A stretch of DNA of 10,306 nt from Pseudomonadota bacterium (GCA_005776735.1 SXOM01000441.1:1-10306), one strand, 5' to 3'. Shown: positions 1 through 7,932, counted from the first letter of the stretch. The notes: generated by a model from the letters alone, not told the origin. Made by a program: numbers and translations.

Positions 1-136
1 CACCACCCGCGCCCGCTTCGCCGCCCGGGGCACCGCCCGCACCGCCGCCCGCCGCCGGACCGTCGGCAGGGGGGGCGCCGGGATCGGGGCAACCCGCGAG
101 GATGAACAGGGCGAAGGCCGGGAGGACGAAGCGCAT
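1..136 (-). CDS. Putative lipoprotein, N-terminal part (cut by window edge)
   Basis: On the minus strand an ATG at 136 opens a frame that stays open to the window edge, giving about 45 residues. It begins MRFVLPAFALFILAGC: a short basic start, a hydrophobic stretch and a lipobox (L-A-G-C, Cys at residue 16) as expected for signal peptidase II processing and lipid attachment. The mature part seen here is very rich in Gly, Ala and Pro, typical of a flexible linker after a lipidated cysteine. The ribosome-binding site is weak. The gene is divergent from the BMC operon, with 108 bases between starts. The function cannot be read because the body of the protein lies outside the window. The lipobox is seen directly; export and lipidation are inferred. 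Confidence 0.65.
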   Translation of the reverse strand, partial: MRFVLPAFALFILAGCPDPGAPPADGPAAGGGAGGAPGGEAGAGG

Positions 137-185
137 GGGGGTCTCGGGAGCGCGCTCCGATAACGCAGCGCCGCGAGCCGCGCCG

Positions 186-213
186 TTGACACGGAGGTAC
201 CGGCTGCGCTAAG
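186..213 (+). promoter_or_regulatory. Candidate sigma-70-type promoter of the BMC operon
   Basis: A perfect TTGACA -35 hexamer lies at 186-191 in an otherwise GC-rich gap. The best -10 candidate is GCTAAG at 208-213, with 16-base spacing, and it is poor (3 of 6 to TATAAT). A start near 220 would leave a short leader containing the AGGAG ribosome-binding site at 235-239. The -35 match is striking, but the weak -10 keeps this tentative. Confidence 0.3.
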
Positions 214-244
214 TCTCGCCGGCCACCGAGGCACAGGAGTCCGG

Positions 245-856
<612 letters not shown>

Positions 857-895
857 TTCCCTCTCTCAAACGTACACCGGACACAGGAGTTTCAG

Positions 896-1186
896 ATGGC
901 TGACGCGCTCGGAATGATCGAGACCAAGGGCTTCACCGCCATGGTCGAGGCGGCGGACGCGATGGTGAAGGCGGCCCGCGTCGAGCTGGTCGGCTTCGAG
1001 AAGATCGGCGGCGGCTACGTCACGGCGATCGTGCGTGGCGACGTCGCGGCCGTCAAGGCGGCCACCGAGGCCGGGGCCCGCCAGGCGCAGCGCGTCGGCG
1101 AGCTCGTGAGCGTGCACGTGATCCCGCGTCCGCACGAGAACATCGACCAGGTGCTCCCGCTCGGCCGTCAGGGCGAGAAGAAGTAG
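896..1186 (+). CDS. BMC-H shell protein (hexamer-forming facet protein)
   Basis: This 96-residue protein is a single BMC domain (PduA/CcmK/EutM family), which forms the hexameric tiles making up most of the shell. Visible hallmarks are MADALGMIETKGF at the N terminus, EAADAMVKAA at 19-27, the pore loop with three glycines (G38-G40 after Lys36), GGYVTAIVRGDVAAVKAA next, and VSVHVIPRPH ending near residue 80. Pro-Arg-Pro-His after the last strand is a standard BMC-H edge motif. From memory it is very close to Haliangium ochraceum BMC-H (Hoch_5815). The start is supported by CAGGAG at 884-889. A 39-base gap separates it from the upstream BMC-T stop, the largest gap inside the operon. It is the only BMC-H in the window, so it is presumably the main facet component. 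Confidence 0.96.
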   Translation: MADALGMIETKGFTAMVEAADAMVKAARVELVGFEKIGGGYVTAIVRGDVAAVKAATEAGARQAQRVGELVSVHVIPRPHENIDQVLPLGRQGEKK

Positions 1187-1192
1187 CCTCCG

Positions 1193-1492
1193 ATGAAGCT
1201 CGGCAAGGTCGTCGGGACCGTGGTCAGCACGCGCAAGGACGAAAAGCTCGAGGGGCTGCGCCTGTACCTGGTACAGGACCTGTCCCTCGACATGAAGGGC
1301 AAGGACGCGTTCGTCGTCGCCGCCGACGCCATGGGCGCCGGTGTCGGCGAGGTCGTGCTCTACGCCTCCGGTTCGTCCGCGCGGCAGACCAAGGCCACCG
1401 ACTCCCGCCCGGTAGACGCAGTGATCATGGCCATCGTCGACACCGTCGACGCGGGCGGGACGCTGCTCTACGACAAGTTCACGGCCGGCTAG
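1193..1492 (+). CDS. BMC-P pentameric vertex protein (EutN/CcmL family), copy 1
   Basis: This 99-residue protein belongs to the EutN/CcmL (BMC-P) family, whose pentamers cap the vertices of the polyhedral shell. It starts with the signature strand MKLGKVVGTVVSTRK, continues with LEGLRLYLVQ, then the family loop GAGVGEVVLYASGSSARQT (residues 48-66) and the C-terminal strand PVDAVIMAIVDTV. From memory it is closest to Hoch_5814. It begins only 6 bases after the BMC-H stop and ends 10 bases before the aldehyde dehydrogenase start, so the three are very probably cotranscribed. The ribosome-binding site is weak (GAAG-type, inside the end of the BMC-H gene), so it may rely partly on translational coupling. 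It differs clearly from the two other BMC-P proteins of the operon, especially in the loop at about 30-42 and at the C terminus. Confidence 0.95.
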   Translation: MKLGKVVGTVVSTRKDEKLEGLRLYLVQDLSLDMKGKDAFVVAADAMGAGVGEVVLYASGSSARQTKATDSRPVDAVIMAIVDTVDAGGTLLYDKFTAG

Positions 1493-1502
1493 GGAGGCTC
1501 TC

Positions 1503-2909
1503 GTGGAGCGCGACCAGCTCGAGACCATCGTCAGCCAGGTGCTCGACCGGATCAAGTCCGGCCAGGCCCCGGCGGGCAAGAAGGAGCCGCCCAAGCGCGG
1601 TCACGGCGTCTACAAGACCGTGTCCGAAGCGGTCGACGCGGCGACGGCCTCCCAACGTACGCTCGTGGCGCTCCCGCTCGAGAAGCGTCGGGAGATCATC
1701 GCCAACGTGCGCCGCCGCTGCGCCGAGGACGTCCGCTCGCTCGCCGAGTTCGCCGTCGAAGAGACGGGCCTCGGTCGGGTCGAGGACAAGATCAAGAAGA
1801 ACCTGCTCGTCATCTACAAGACGCCGGGCCCGGAGATCCTCGAGCCCATCGCCTACACCGGCGACGACGGGCTCACGCTCACCGAGCGTGCCGCGTATGG
1901 GGTCAGCGCCGCGATCACGCCGAGCACCAACCCCACCGAGACCCTCATCTGCACCGGCATCGGCATGGTGTCGGGCGGCAACACGGTGGTCTTCAACACG
2001 CATCCGGGCGCCAAGGGCTGCTCCGCCTACGTGATCGACCTCATCAACCGCGCGTCGATGGAGGTCGGGGGCCCCGACAACATCATGACGGTGATCGAGT
2101 CGCCCACGATCGAGTCGGCCAACGAGCTCCTGCGCTACAAGGGCATCCGCCTCAACGTCGTCACGGGCGGCCCGGCGGTCGTCAAGGCGGCGTTCGCGGC
2201 CGGCAAGAAGTGCATCGCCGGCGGCCCGGGCAACCCCCCGGTGGTGGTCGACGACGCCGCCGACATCGATCAGGCCGCCCGCGGCATCATCGCCGGCGCC
2301 AGCTTCGACAACAACATCATCTGTGTCGACGAGAAGGAGACCTTCGTCGTCGAGAAGGTGGCCGACAAACTCATCGAGACGATGGTGGGTCACGGCGCGG
2401 TGCTCCTGCGCAACCACCAGATCACCCGGCTCGAGCGGCTCATCCTCACCCCCGAGCGCGACCACACGCTCTCGAAGTGGGTGGGCAAGAACGCGGCGGA
2501 GTACCTCAAGCAGATCGACGTCCCCTTCAAGGGCGACCCGCGGCTCATCATCGCCGAGGTCCCGTTCGACCATCCCTTCGTGCAGCACGAGCTCCTGATG
2601 CCGATCATGAGCATCGTCCGCACGCGCGACATCCACGAAGCGATCGAGATGGCGGTCAAGGCAGAGCACGGGTACGGCCACACCGCGTCGATGTACAGCA
2701 AGAACATCGACAACCTGCACCGCATGGCGCGGGTCAGCAACGTCTCCATCTACGTGAAGAACGCGCCGAACTTCGCGGGCCTGGGCTTCCAGGGCGAAGG
2801 CTACACCAGCTTCACGATCGCCTCCCCCACCGGCGAAGGCCTCACCACCGCGCGGAACTTCACCCGCGAGCGCCGCTGCGCGCTCGCCGGTCACTTCCGC
2901 ATCGTCTGA
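1503..2909 (+). CDS. CoA-acylating aldehyde dehydrogenase, PduP/EutE-like microcompartment cargo enzyme
   Basis: This 468-residue enzyme has the length of PduP (about 460) and oxidises an aldehyde to its acyl-CoA with NAD+ and coenzyme A inside a metabolosome. The probable catalytic cysteine is C274 in DNNIICVDEKE, matching the NNxxC element of this family. GKKCIAGGPGNPP (234-246) and GFQGEGYTSFTIASP near the C terminus are further family signatures. Residues 1-20 form an amphipathic helix (ETIVSQVLDRI within it) followed by a Pro/Gly/Lys linker to about 35. This is the typical layout of an encapsulation peptide that docks cargo to the shell. The GTG start at 1503 has AGGGAGG at 1491-1497. 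It sits between BMC-P and BMC-T genes and is the only enzyme in the operon. The aldehyde chain length cannot be told from the sequence. Confidence 0.95.
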   Translation: MERDQLETIVSQVLDRIKSGQAPAGKKEPPKRGHGVYKTVSEAVDAATASQRTLVALPLEKRREIIANVRRRCAEDVRSLAEFAVEETGLGRVEDKIKKNLLVIYKTPGPEILEPIAYTGDDGLTLTERAAYGVSAAITPSTNPTETLICTGIGMVSGGNTVVFNTHPGAKGCSAYVIDLINRASMEVGGPDNIMTVIESPTIESANELLRYKGIRLNVVTGGPAVVKAAFAAGKKCIAGGPGNPPVVVDDAADIDQAARGIIAGASFDNNIICVDEKETFVVEKVADKLIETMVGHGAVLLRNHQITRLERLILTPERDHTLSKWVGKNAAEYLKQIDVPFKGDPRLIIAEVPFDHPFVQHELLMPIMSIVRTRDIHEAIEMAVKAEHGYGHTASMYSKNIDNLHRMARVSNVSIYVKNAPNFAGLGFQGEGYTSFTIASPTGEGLTTARNFTRERRCALAGHFRIV

Positions 2910-2917
2910 GGCGCGGC

Positions 2918-3511
2918 ATGGCGCTCACGGTGCCGCCGGGGCTCGACGCGCTCGCCCTCTTGGAGCTCGGCAGCGTCGCGCGCGGCTACCGGGTGCTCGA
3001 CTGGATGGTGAAGGAGGCCCCCGTCACGGTGGTCGAAGCCAACCTGGTCGAGCCCGGGAAGTACCTGATCCTGTTCGGCGGCGGCGTGGCCGAGGTCGAA
3101 GCGAGCTTCGCGCAGGGCGTGGCCCTCGCCGAGGGCGTGCTGCTCGATCAGCTCCTCCTCCCCTTCGCGCACCCGCGGCTGTGGGCGTGCCTCGCGGGCC
3201 ACGAGTCGGTCGGTGACCCCGACTGCGTCGGCATCGTCGAGGGTACCGGCGTGGCCGCCGTGCTCGCCGCCGCCGACCGGTCGGCCAAGGAGGCCGAGGT
3301 GCACCTCGCAGGCCTCCGCATCGCCCCCGGCCTGGGCGGGAAGGCCTACTACGTCGTCACCGGCGCGCAGAACGCGGTCGAGGCCGCCGTGGAGGCCGGC
3401 CGGGCGGTGCTCGGGCCGAAGGGTCGGCTCCTCGATACGCAGGTCATCCCGCGGGCGCACGCGGAGTTCCTGCCCTGGGTCCTGCGCCGCGCCCCGTTCG
3501 GAGGCTCCTGA
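2918..3511 (+). CDS. BMC-T shell protein (tandem-domain), second copy
   Basis: This 197-residue protein has two BMC domains in tandem. Repeat 1 runs roughly from residue 11 to 70 (ALLELGSVARG, then EAPVTVVE, then the pore-side loop EPGKYLILFGGG). Repeat 2 runs about 102-165 (CVGIVEGTGVAAVLAAAD, then APGLGGKAYYVVTG). It is only distantly similar to the first BMC-T and from memory resembles Hoch_5816 of Haliangium ochraceum, a trimer type that stacks face to face and has a gated pore; stacking here is inferred. The ATG at 2918 lies 8 bases after the aldehyde dehydrogenase stop, with GAGG overlapping that stop. Its stop shares one base with the next gene (TGATG), implying translational coupling. 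An open frame continues upstream inside the dehydrogenase gene but is a shadow of it. Confidence 0.92.
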   Translation: MALTVPPGLDALALLELGSVARGYRVLDWMVKEAPVTVVEANLVEPGKYLILFGGGVAEVEASFAQGVALAEGVLLDQLLLPFAHPRLWACLAGHESVGDPDCVGIVEGTGVAAVLAAADRSAKEAEVHLAGLRIAPGLGGKAYYVVTGAQNAVEAAVEAGRAVLGPKGRLLDTQVIPRAHAEFLPWVLRRAPFGGS

Positions 3512-3801
3512 TGCAGCTCGCCAAGGTCCTCGGCACCGTCGTCGCCACGATGAAGCACGACTCCCTCACCGGCGTGCGCCTCCTGCTCATCCAGCCGCAA
3601 GACGAAAACGGCGTGCCCGACGGCGACGCCATCGTCGCCGCCGACCCCCTGCAGGCCGGCGTAGGCGAGCTGGTGGAGTGGACCACCGGTCGCGAAGCGG
3701 CGCTGGCCCTCCCGGTCACCTACTCCCCGGTCGACGCCGCGGTGGTCCGCATCGTGGATCACGCGTGGAGCGACCCGAAGTACCTCGGAGGTGGCCGATG
3801 A
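3511..3801 (+). CDS. BMC-P pentameric vertex protein (EutN/CcmL family), copy 2
   Basis: This 96-residue protein is of the EutN/CcmL family. It shows MQLAKVLGTVVATMK at the start, TGVRLLLIQP at 20-29, the loop QAGVGELVEWTTGREA (48-63) and PVDAAVVRIVDH at the end, with a short tail YLGGGR. The shell vertex role is as for the other BMC-P genes. The ATG overlaps the upstream BMC-T stop (TGATG) and GGAGG lies at 3500-3504, so the start is secure. It overlaps the next BMC-P gene by ATGA. Having Trp-Thr-Thr-Gly where the first copy has Tyr-Ala-Ser-Gly shows that it is a diverged paralogue and not a recent duplicate. Confidence 0.94.
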   Translation: MQLAKVLGTVVATMKHDSLTGVRLLLIQPQDENGVPDGDAIVAADPLQAGVGELVEWTTGREAALALPVTYSPVDAAVVRIVDHAWSDPKYLGGGR

Positions 3802-4070
3802 TCCTCTGTCGCGTCATCGGCAACAGCGTGGCCACGGTCAAGCACGCGTGCTTCGACGGCCGGAGTGTCCTCATCGTCCAGCCGGTCAAGGCCGACGGAA
3901 CCACCCCCACCGGCAAGAGCTTCCTGAGCGTCGACAGCGTCCAGGCGGGCGTCGGCGACCTGGTCCTGTGCGCCCGCGAGGGCAACACCGCCCGGCAGAT
4001 CCTCGGCAAGGACAGCGATCCGCTGCACAGCGTCATTCTGGGCGTGGTCGATCAGCTCACGCTGGGCTGA
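3798..4070 (+). CDS. BMC-P pentameric vertex protein (EutN/CcmL family), copy 3
   Basis: This 90-residue EutN/CcmL-family protein is the last gene of the BMC operon. It begins MILCRVIGNSVATVKHACF, which resembles CcmL/EutN more closely than the other two copies do. It then has GRSVLIVQPV (21-30), QAGVGDLVLCAREGNTARQ (49-67) and HSVILGVVDQL at the end. The start overlaps the previous stop as ATGA, with GGAGGTGG at 3787-3794. It contains three cysteines (C4, C18, C58), unlike the first two copies, which have none. Three different vertex proteins in one locus suggest mixed pentamer populations or differing cargo contacts; that is inference. Confidence 0.94.
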   Translation: MILCRVIGNSVATVKHACFDGRSVLIVQPVKADGTTPTGKSFLSVDSVQAGVGDLVLCAREGNTARQILGKDSDPLHSVILGVVDQLTLG

Positions 4071-4079
4071 GCGGGAGTC

Positions 4080-4199
4080 GGGCAAGACGCGGCGCTCCGG
4101 GGCGCGGGTCGGCGTCTTTCGAGGGTGGGAAACGCCGACGAGGGGCACAACGAGGTCACCCCCGGGTCCCGCCGGACCCGCCGCGTCACCGAGCCGGCC
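4080..4199. repeat. Structured dispersed repeat, copy 1 (intact)
   Basis: This non-coding stretch recurs at 10099-10306. Aligned by eye, 4080-4175 matches 10099-10195 with few differences. 4176-4199 matches 10283-10306, after an insertion in the second copy. It starts 10 bases after the stop of the last BMC gene. It contains an outer stem, aagacgc (4084-4090) with gcgtctt (4112-4118), and a tight hairpin of seven pairs in cgggtcc/ggacccg at 4163-4180 with a four-base loop. Both copies sit directly behind an operon, so the element may act in transcript termination or 3' end protection, but it could simply be a small mobile repeat. How far it extends beyond 4199 cannot be told, because the second copy reaches the window edge there. 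Confidence 0.75.
4084..4118 (+). terminator. Candidate terminator hairpin after the BMC operon
   Basis: A seven-pair outer stem (aagacgc with gcgtctt) encloses a smaller G/C hairpin, gcgct-ccgg-ggcgc at 4092-4105. It begins 13 bases after the BMC-P stop. The stem is kept in the second repeat copy. Only three T residues follow, so it is not a textbook Rho-independent terminator. Confidence 0.35.
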
Positions 4200-4254
4200 A
4201 CCCACGGAGGCGTCTGGCACACCGGCAGGACGCCGAACCGCGAGGAGCTGGCTG

Positions 4255-4272
4255 CACCGACTCCGGTCGGTG
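4255..4272 (+). promoter_or_regulatory. Tight hairpin in the gene-free stretch 4071-4451
   Basis: A perfect seven-base stem, caccgac (4255-4261) with gtcggtg (4266-4272), is closed by a tccg tetraloop. It has no T tract. It lies between the repeat (4080-4199) and the DUF502 gene, in a 381-base stretch with no convincing gene and no clear promoter. It may belong to a longer version of the repeat or to the DUF502 leader; its function is unknown. Confidence 0.3.
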
Positions 4273-4451
4273 AGCGTAGCGGCGCCGAACTTCGATCGGG
4301 TTTGGGTGGCGGACGAACCGGCAGCGTGGCGTCGCGCCGTGCGCCGGACCCTGCCCGAAACAGCAGCCGGTCGCGGCACGGCGCCCATCGGTACCCTTGC
4401 GTACTGGACGATCGGGGGCTCGGTGGTCAAGTTCGGCGCACGCGAGGGGCG

Positions 4452-5105
4452 ATGAGCGAGTCGAAGTCGGCAGCGCTGCGAAAGTACTTCCTGTCGGGGC
4501 TCATCGCGCTCTTGCCCCTGTTCATCACCTGGAAGGTGCTCACCCTGCTCTTCGTCACCATCGACGGGGTGCTCGGCCCGCGTATCGACGCGCTCATCGG
4601 GCTGGCCGTCGGTCGCGCCATCCACGTTCCGGGGCTGGGGCTGGTCGCCACCGCCGCACTGGTGGTCTTCATCGGCGTGCTGATGCAGAAGGTGCTCTTC
4701 AAGCAGACGCTCGAGCTGTTCGAAGGGTTGATCCTACGGTTGCCGTTGGTGCGCTCCCTCTACAACGCCAGCCGCCAGATCGTGGCGCCGTTCGCGGACG
4801 ACGCGAAGTTGCCGTTCTCCAAGGTCGTGCTCGTCGAGTACCCGATGGTCGGGCGGTGGACGATCGGCCTGGTGGCCAAGGAGCGCGCCACCGCCGAGCC
4901 CGATGACGATCGGATGGTGGTCTTCTTCCCGACCAACCACCTCCACCTCGGCTACCCGGTGGTCCTGTCGCGACACGACGTGGTCGAGATCGACATGACC
5001 GTGGAAGAAGCGGTCAAGTTCTTCGTCTCGTGCGGTGTCATCGGCGACGAGAACCTCCTGCGCTCCAACGGCGCCCACCTGCCGATGCCGGGAGCCCGCG
5101 CATGA
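4452..5105 (+). CDS. DUF502 family membrane protein
   Basis: This 217-residue protein is of the DUF502 family, inner-membrane proteins of unestablished role. Two membrane helices are visible at about residues 13-36 (FLSGLIALLPLFITWKVL) and 60-78 (PGLGLVATAALVVFIGVLM). They are followed by the conserved PLVRSLYNASRQI element (98-110). The C-terminal soluble domain has VVFFPTNHLHLGYPVVLSR and ends with DMTVEEAVKFFVSCGVI. The ATG at 4452 is preceded by GAGGGG at 4445-4450, rather close to the start. The frame is open upstream to 4125, but that part is Arg/Gly-rich and overlaps the repeat, so it is not taken as coding. The stop overlaps the next gene as ATGA, so the two are likely cotranslated. 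It may be transcribed separately from the BMC operon, because about 380 bases and a hairpin repeat lie between. Confidence 0.88.
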   Translation: MSESKSAALRKYFLSGLIALLPLFITWKVLTLLFVTIDGVLGPRIDALIGLAVGRAIHVPGLGLVATAALVVFIGVLMQKVLFKQTLELFEGLILRLPLVRSLYNASRQIVAPFADDAKLPFSKVVLVEYPMVGRWTIGLVAKERATAEPDDDRMVVFFPTNHLHLGYPVVLSRHDVVEIDMTVEEAVKFFVSCGVIGDENLLRSNGAHLPMPGARA

Positions 5106-6304
5106 CGTCGATCCTCGCCGCCCCCTTGACGCTCCCGTGCGGCGCCACGCTGTCCAACCGCCTCGCCAAGTCGGCCATGAGCGAGAACCTCGCCGACGAC
5201 CATTTGCCGGGTGAGCGCCTTCGGCGGCTGTACGCGCGCTGGGGAGCGTCGGGCGCGGGGTTGCTCCTCACCGGGACCGTCATGGTCGACGCCCGGGCGC
5301 TCGGCGAGCCGCACAACGTCGTGGTCGAGAACGAAGCGGCGCACGACCCGATGGCGCGGTGGGCCGAGGCCGGGCAGGCCGCGGGCGCGGCGGTGTGGCC
5401 CCAACTCAACCACCCCGGGCGCCAGGCCATCCGGGCCGTTTCCACGCAGATCGTCGCTCCGTCTGCGGTCCCGCTGAAGATCGGCGGCGGGATGTTCGGG
5501 GTGCCCCGCGCGCTCGAGGCCGGCGAGATCGAGGTGATCGTGGAGCGGTTCGGGCGCGCCGCCGGCGTGTGCAAGCGGGCCGGGTTCGCGGGCGTGCAGC
5601 TCCACGGGGCGCACGGGTACCTGGTGTCGCAGTTCTTGTCGCCGCTGGTGAACCAGCGGGACGATGCGTGGGGCGGCGACGCGGTCCGGCGCCGCCGGTT
5701 CCTGGTCGAGGTGGTCCGGGCGATGCGCGCCGAGGTCGGTAGCGCCTACCCGATCGGGGTGAAGCTCAACTCCGCGGACTTCCAACGGGGCGGCTTCGAC
5801 GAGGACGAGTCGATGGCCGTCGTGGGCGTGCTGGAGGCCGAAGGAGTCGACCTGCTCGAGATCAGCGGCGGCACCTACGAGCGCCCCGCGGTCATCGGCA
5901 CGCTCCCCGAGCAGAAGGCGAGCACGGCCGCGCGCGAGGCCTACTTCCTGGACTATGCGCGCAAGGTCCGGGCACGCACCGGCATGCCGCTCTTGCTCAC
6001 GGGCGGGTTCCGCACCCGCGCGGGCATGGAGGGCGCGCTCGCGTCGGGCGCGGTGGACATGGTGGGCGTGGCGCGGCCGATGGCGCTCGAGCCCGAGCTG
6101 CCGCGTGGCCTGCTCGACGGCACCGTCGACCAGAGCCGCGCCACCCTGCACCTGAGCGGGCTCAAGCTGCTCGACGGCGTCAGCGACATCGCGTGGTACG
6201 GCCACCAGCTCCGGCGGCTCGCCGACGGCAAGGAGCCCGACCCGTCGGCGACGACGTGGGGCGTCCTGGCGCGGATGGGGTGGGCGGCCGCCACCGGCCG
6301 CTGA
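5102..6304 (+). CDS. Old Yellow Enzyme-family NADH:flavin oxidoreductase
   Basis: This 400-residue protein is a predicted FMN-dependent TIM-barrel ene-reductase or NADH oxidase of the Old Yellow Enzyme family. Visible signatures are LSNRLAKSAMSE near the N terminus, PQLNHPGRQ (100-108, Gln101 at the flavin), and HGAHGYLVSQFLSPL (168-182). H168 and H171 correspond to the paired substrate-binding histidines of YqjM-type members, and Y173 to the usual tyrosine. QRDDAWGG (185-192) follows, then LLLTGGFRT and DMVGVARPM in the C-terminal phosphate-binding half. The natural substrate (an activated alkene, possibly an enal or enone) cannot be read. The ATG overlaps the DUF502 stop (ATGA). It ends 6 bases before the convergent exporter gene. 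A link to the aldehyde metabolism of the BMC operon is possible by position only. Confidence 0.92.
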   Translation: MTSILAAPLTLPCGATLSNRLAKSAMSENLADDHLPGERLRRLYARWGASGAGLLLTGTVMVDARALGEPHNVVVENEAAHDPMARWAEAGQAAGAAVWPQLNHPGRQAIRAVSTQIVAPSAVPLKIGGGMFGVPRALEAGEIEVIVERFGRAAGVCKRAGFAGVQLHGAHGYLVSQFLSPLVNQRDDAWGGDAVRRRRFLVEVVRAMRAEVGSAYPIGVKLNSADFQRGGFDEDESMAVVGVLEAEGVDLLEISGGTYERPAVIGTLPEQKASTAAREAYFLDYARKVRARTGMPLLLTGGFRTRAGMEGALASGAVDMVGVARPMALEPELPRGLLDGTVDQSRATLHLSGLKLLDGVSDIAWYGHQLRRLADGKEPDPSATTWGVLARMGWAAATGR

Positions 6305-6316
6305 CGCGGATCAGCG
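6299..6316. terminator. Small palindrome spanning two convergent stop codons
   Basis: cgctga (6299-6304) and tcagcg (6311-6316) are perfect inverse complements around a six-base loop. Each arm contains the stop codon of one of the two convergent genes. A bidirectional terminator is conceivable, but the stem is only six pairs and has no T tract on either side. Confidence 0.2.
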
Positions 6317-7045
6317 CGCGCTCTTCCACCCCACGTACACGGCCATCGCGAGCACGAGCACGCCGAACGCGCGGCGGAGCACGACGGCCGGTACCCGCTG
6401 CGCGAACCGTCCGCCGATCACGCTCCCGACCATCGCCGCGGCGATGACGCCCGCGGCGGTCGCGTAGTCCACCGGCACGTGCGTGGCGTGGCCGACAAAA
6501 CCCGCGAACGACTGGGTGGCGATGACCACCAGCGAGGTCCCCACCGCCTGCCGCATCGGGAGCCCCCCCACGAGGACGAGCGCCGGCACGATCACGAACC
6601 CGCCCCCGGCCCCGACCATCCCCGTGAGGACCCCCAGCAGGCTCCCGGTGACCACCACGCGCGGGGCCGAGAACGTACCGCCCGCAGCGGCGTCACCGCG
6701 CCCGCGGAGCATGGCCAACGACGTCCCCAACATCATCAAGACGAACCCACGCAGGAGCCAGCGGGCGGGCACCGCCTCGGAGAGCAACCCGCCCACGAGC
6801 GCGCCGCTGGCTCCAGCGCCCGCGAACCAGAAGCCGGTGCGCCACTGGACGTTCCCCGCCCGCGCGTGCGTCACCACCGCCGCCACGCTCGTTGCGCCCA
6901 CCACCAACAACGAGGTCGCGATGGCAGACTTCTCCTCCATCCCGAGGGCGTAGAGGAGGATGGGCAGGGTCAGGATGGAGCCGCCGCCCCCGAGGAGCCC
7001 CAGGGACAGGCCCACCGCCACCGACAGGAGCAGCGCGAGGAGCAC
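6311..7045 (-). CDS. TauE/SafE (TSUP) family anion exporter
   Basis: This 244-residue, very hydrophobic protein is of the TSUP family (sulfite exporter TauE/SafE), which moves sulfur-containing or organic anions across the inner membrane. It shows the family's internal duplication: GLSLGLLGGGGSILTLPILL near the N terminus and GVLTGMVGAGGGFVIVPALV in the second half. Each is followed by a conserved A-x-x-T-S-L-L/V-V-V/I segment. Seven to eight membrane helices are likely. The start is uncertain. A GTG at 7045 is chosen because it lies 8 bases after the upstream gene's stop and is preceded by AGTAGG. The open frame continues upstream to 7267, but that part overlaps the dioxygenase gene and is Arg-rich shadow sequence. 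Placed after a persulfide dioxygenase, sulfite export is the likely job (inferred). Confidence 0.88.
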   Translation of the reverse strand: MLLALLLSVAVGLSLGLLGGGGSILTLPILLYALGMEEKSAIATSLLVVGATSVAAVVTHARAGNVQWRTGFWFAGAGASGALVGGLLSEAVPARWLLRGFVLMMLGTSLAMLRGRGDAAAGGTFSAPRVVVTGSLLGVLTGMVGAGGGFVIVPALVLVGGLPMRQAVGTSLVVIATQSFAGFVGHATHVPVDYATAAGVIAAAMVGSVIGGRFAQRVPAVVLRRAFGVLVLAMAVYVGWKSAR

Positions 7046-7053
7046 GTGGAAGC

Positions 7054-7905
<852 letters not shown>

Positions 7906-7932
7906 TTCAGTCTCCTGGTCGCGCCGGAACCG

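Noticed and set aside
1479..2894. Long minus-strand open frame (471 codons) opposite the aldehyde dehydrogenase
   Set aside because: It is a GC-rich antisense shadow. Its product is dominated by Arg, Asp, His and Val-type residues with no recognisable domain, while the plus strand encodes a clear PduP-like enzyme.
2210..2917. Upstream extension of the second BMC-T frame through the dehydrogenase gene
   Set aside because: The extension is Arg/Pro/His-rich shadow sequence. The BMC-T domain begins right after the ATG at 2918, which has a suitable ribosome-binding site.
4125..4451. Upstream extension of the DUF502 frame
   Set aside because: It covers the end of the dispersed repeat and a hairpin and is low-complexity Arg/Gly/Ser sequence. 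The ATG at 4452 fits the family's N terminus.
4952..6205. Long minus-strand open frame (417 codons) opposite the oxidoreductase
   Set aside because: It is an antisense shadow with His/Arg/Asp-rich composition and no domain, opposite a clear Old Yellow Enzyme-family gene.
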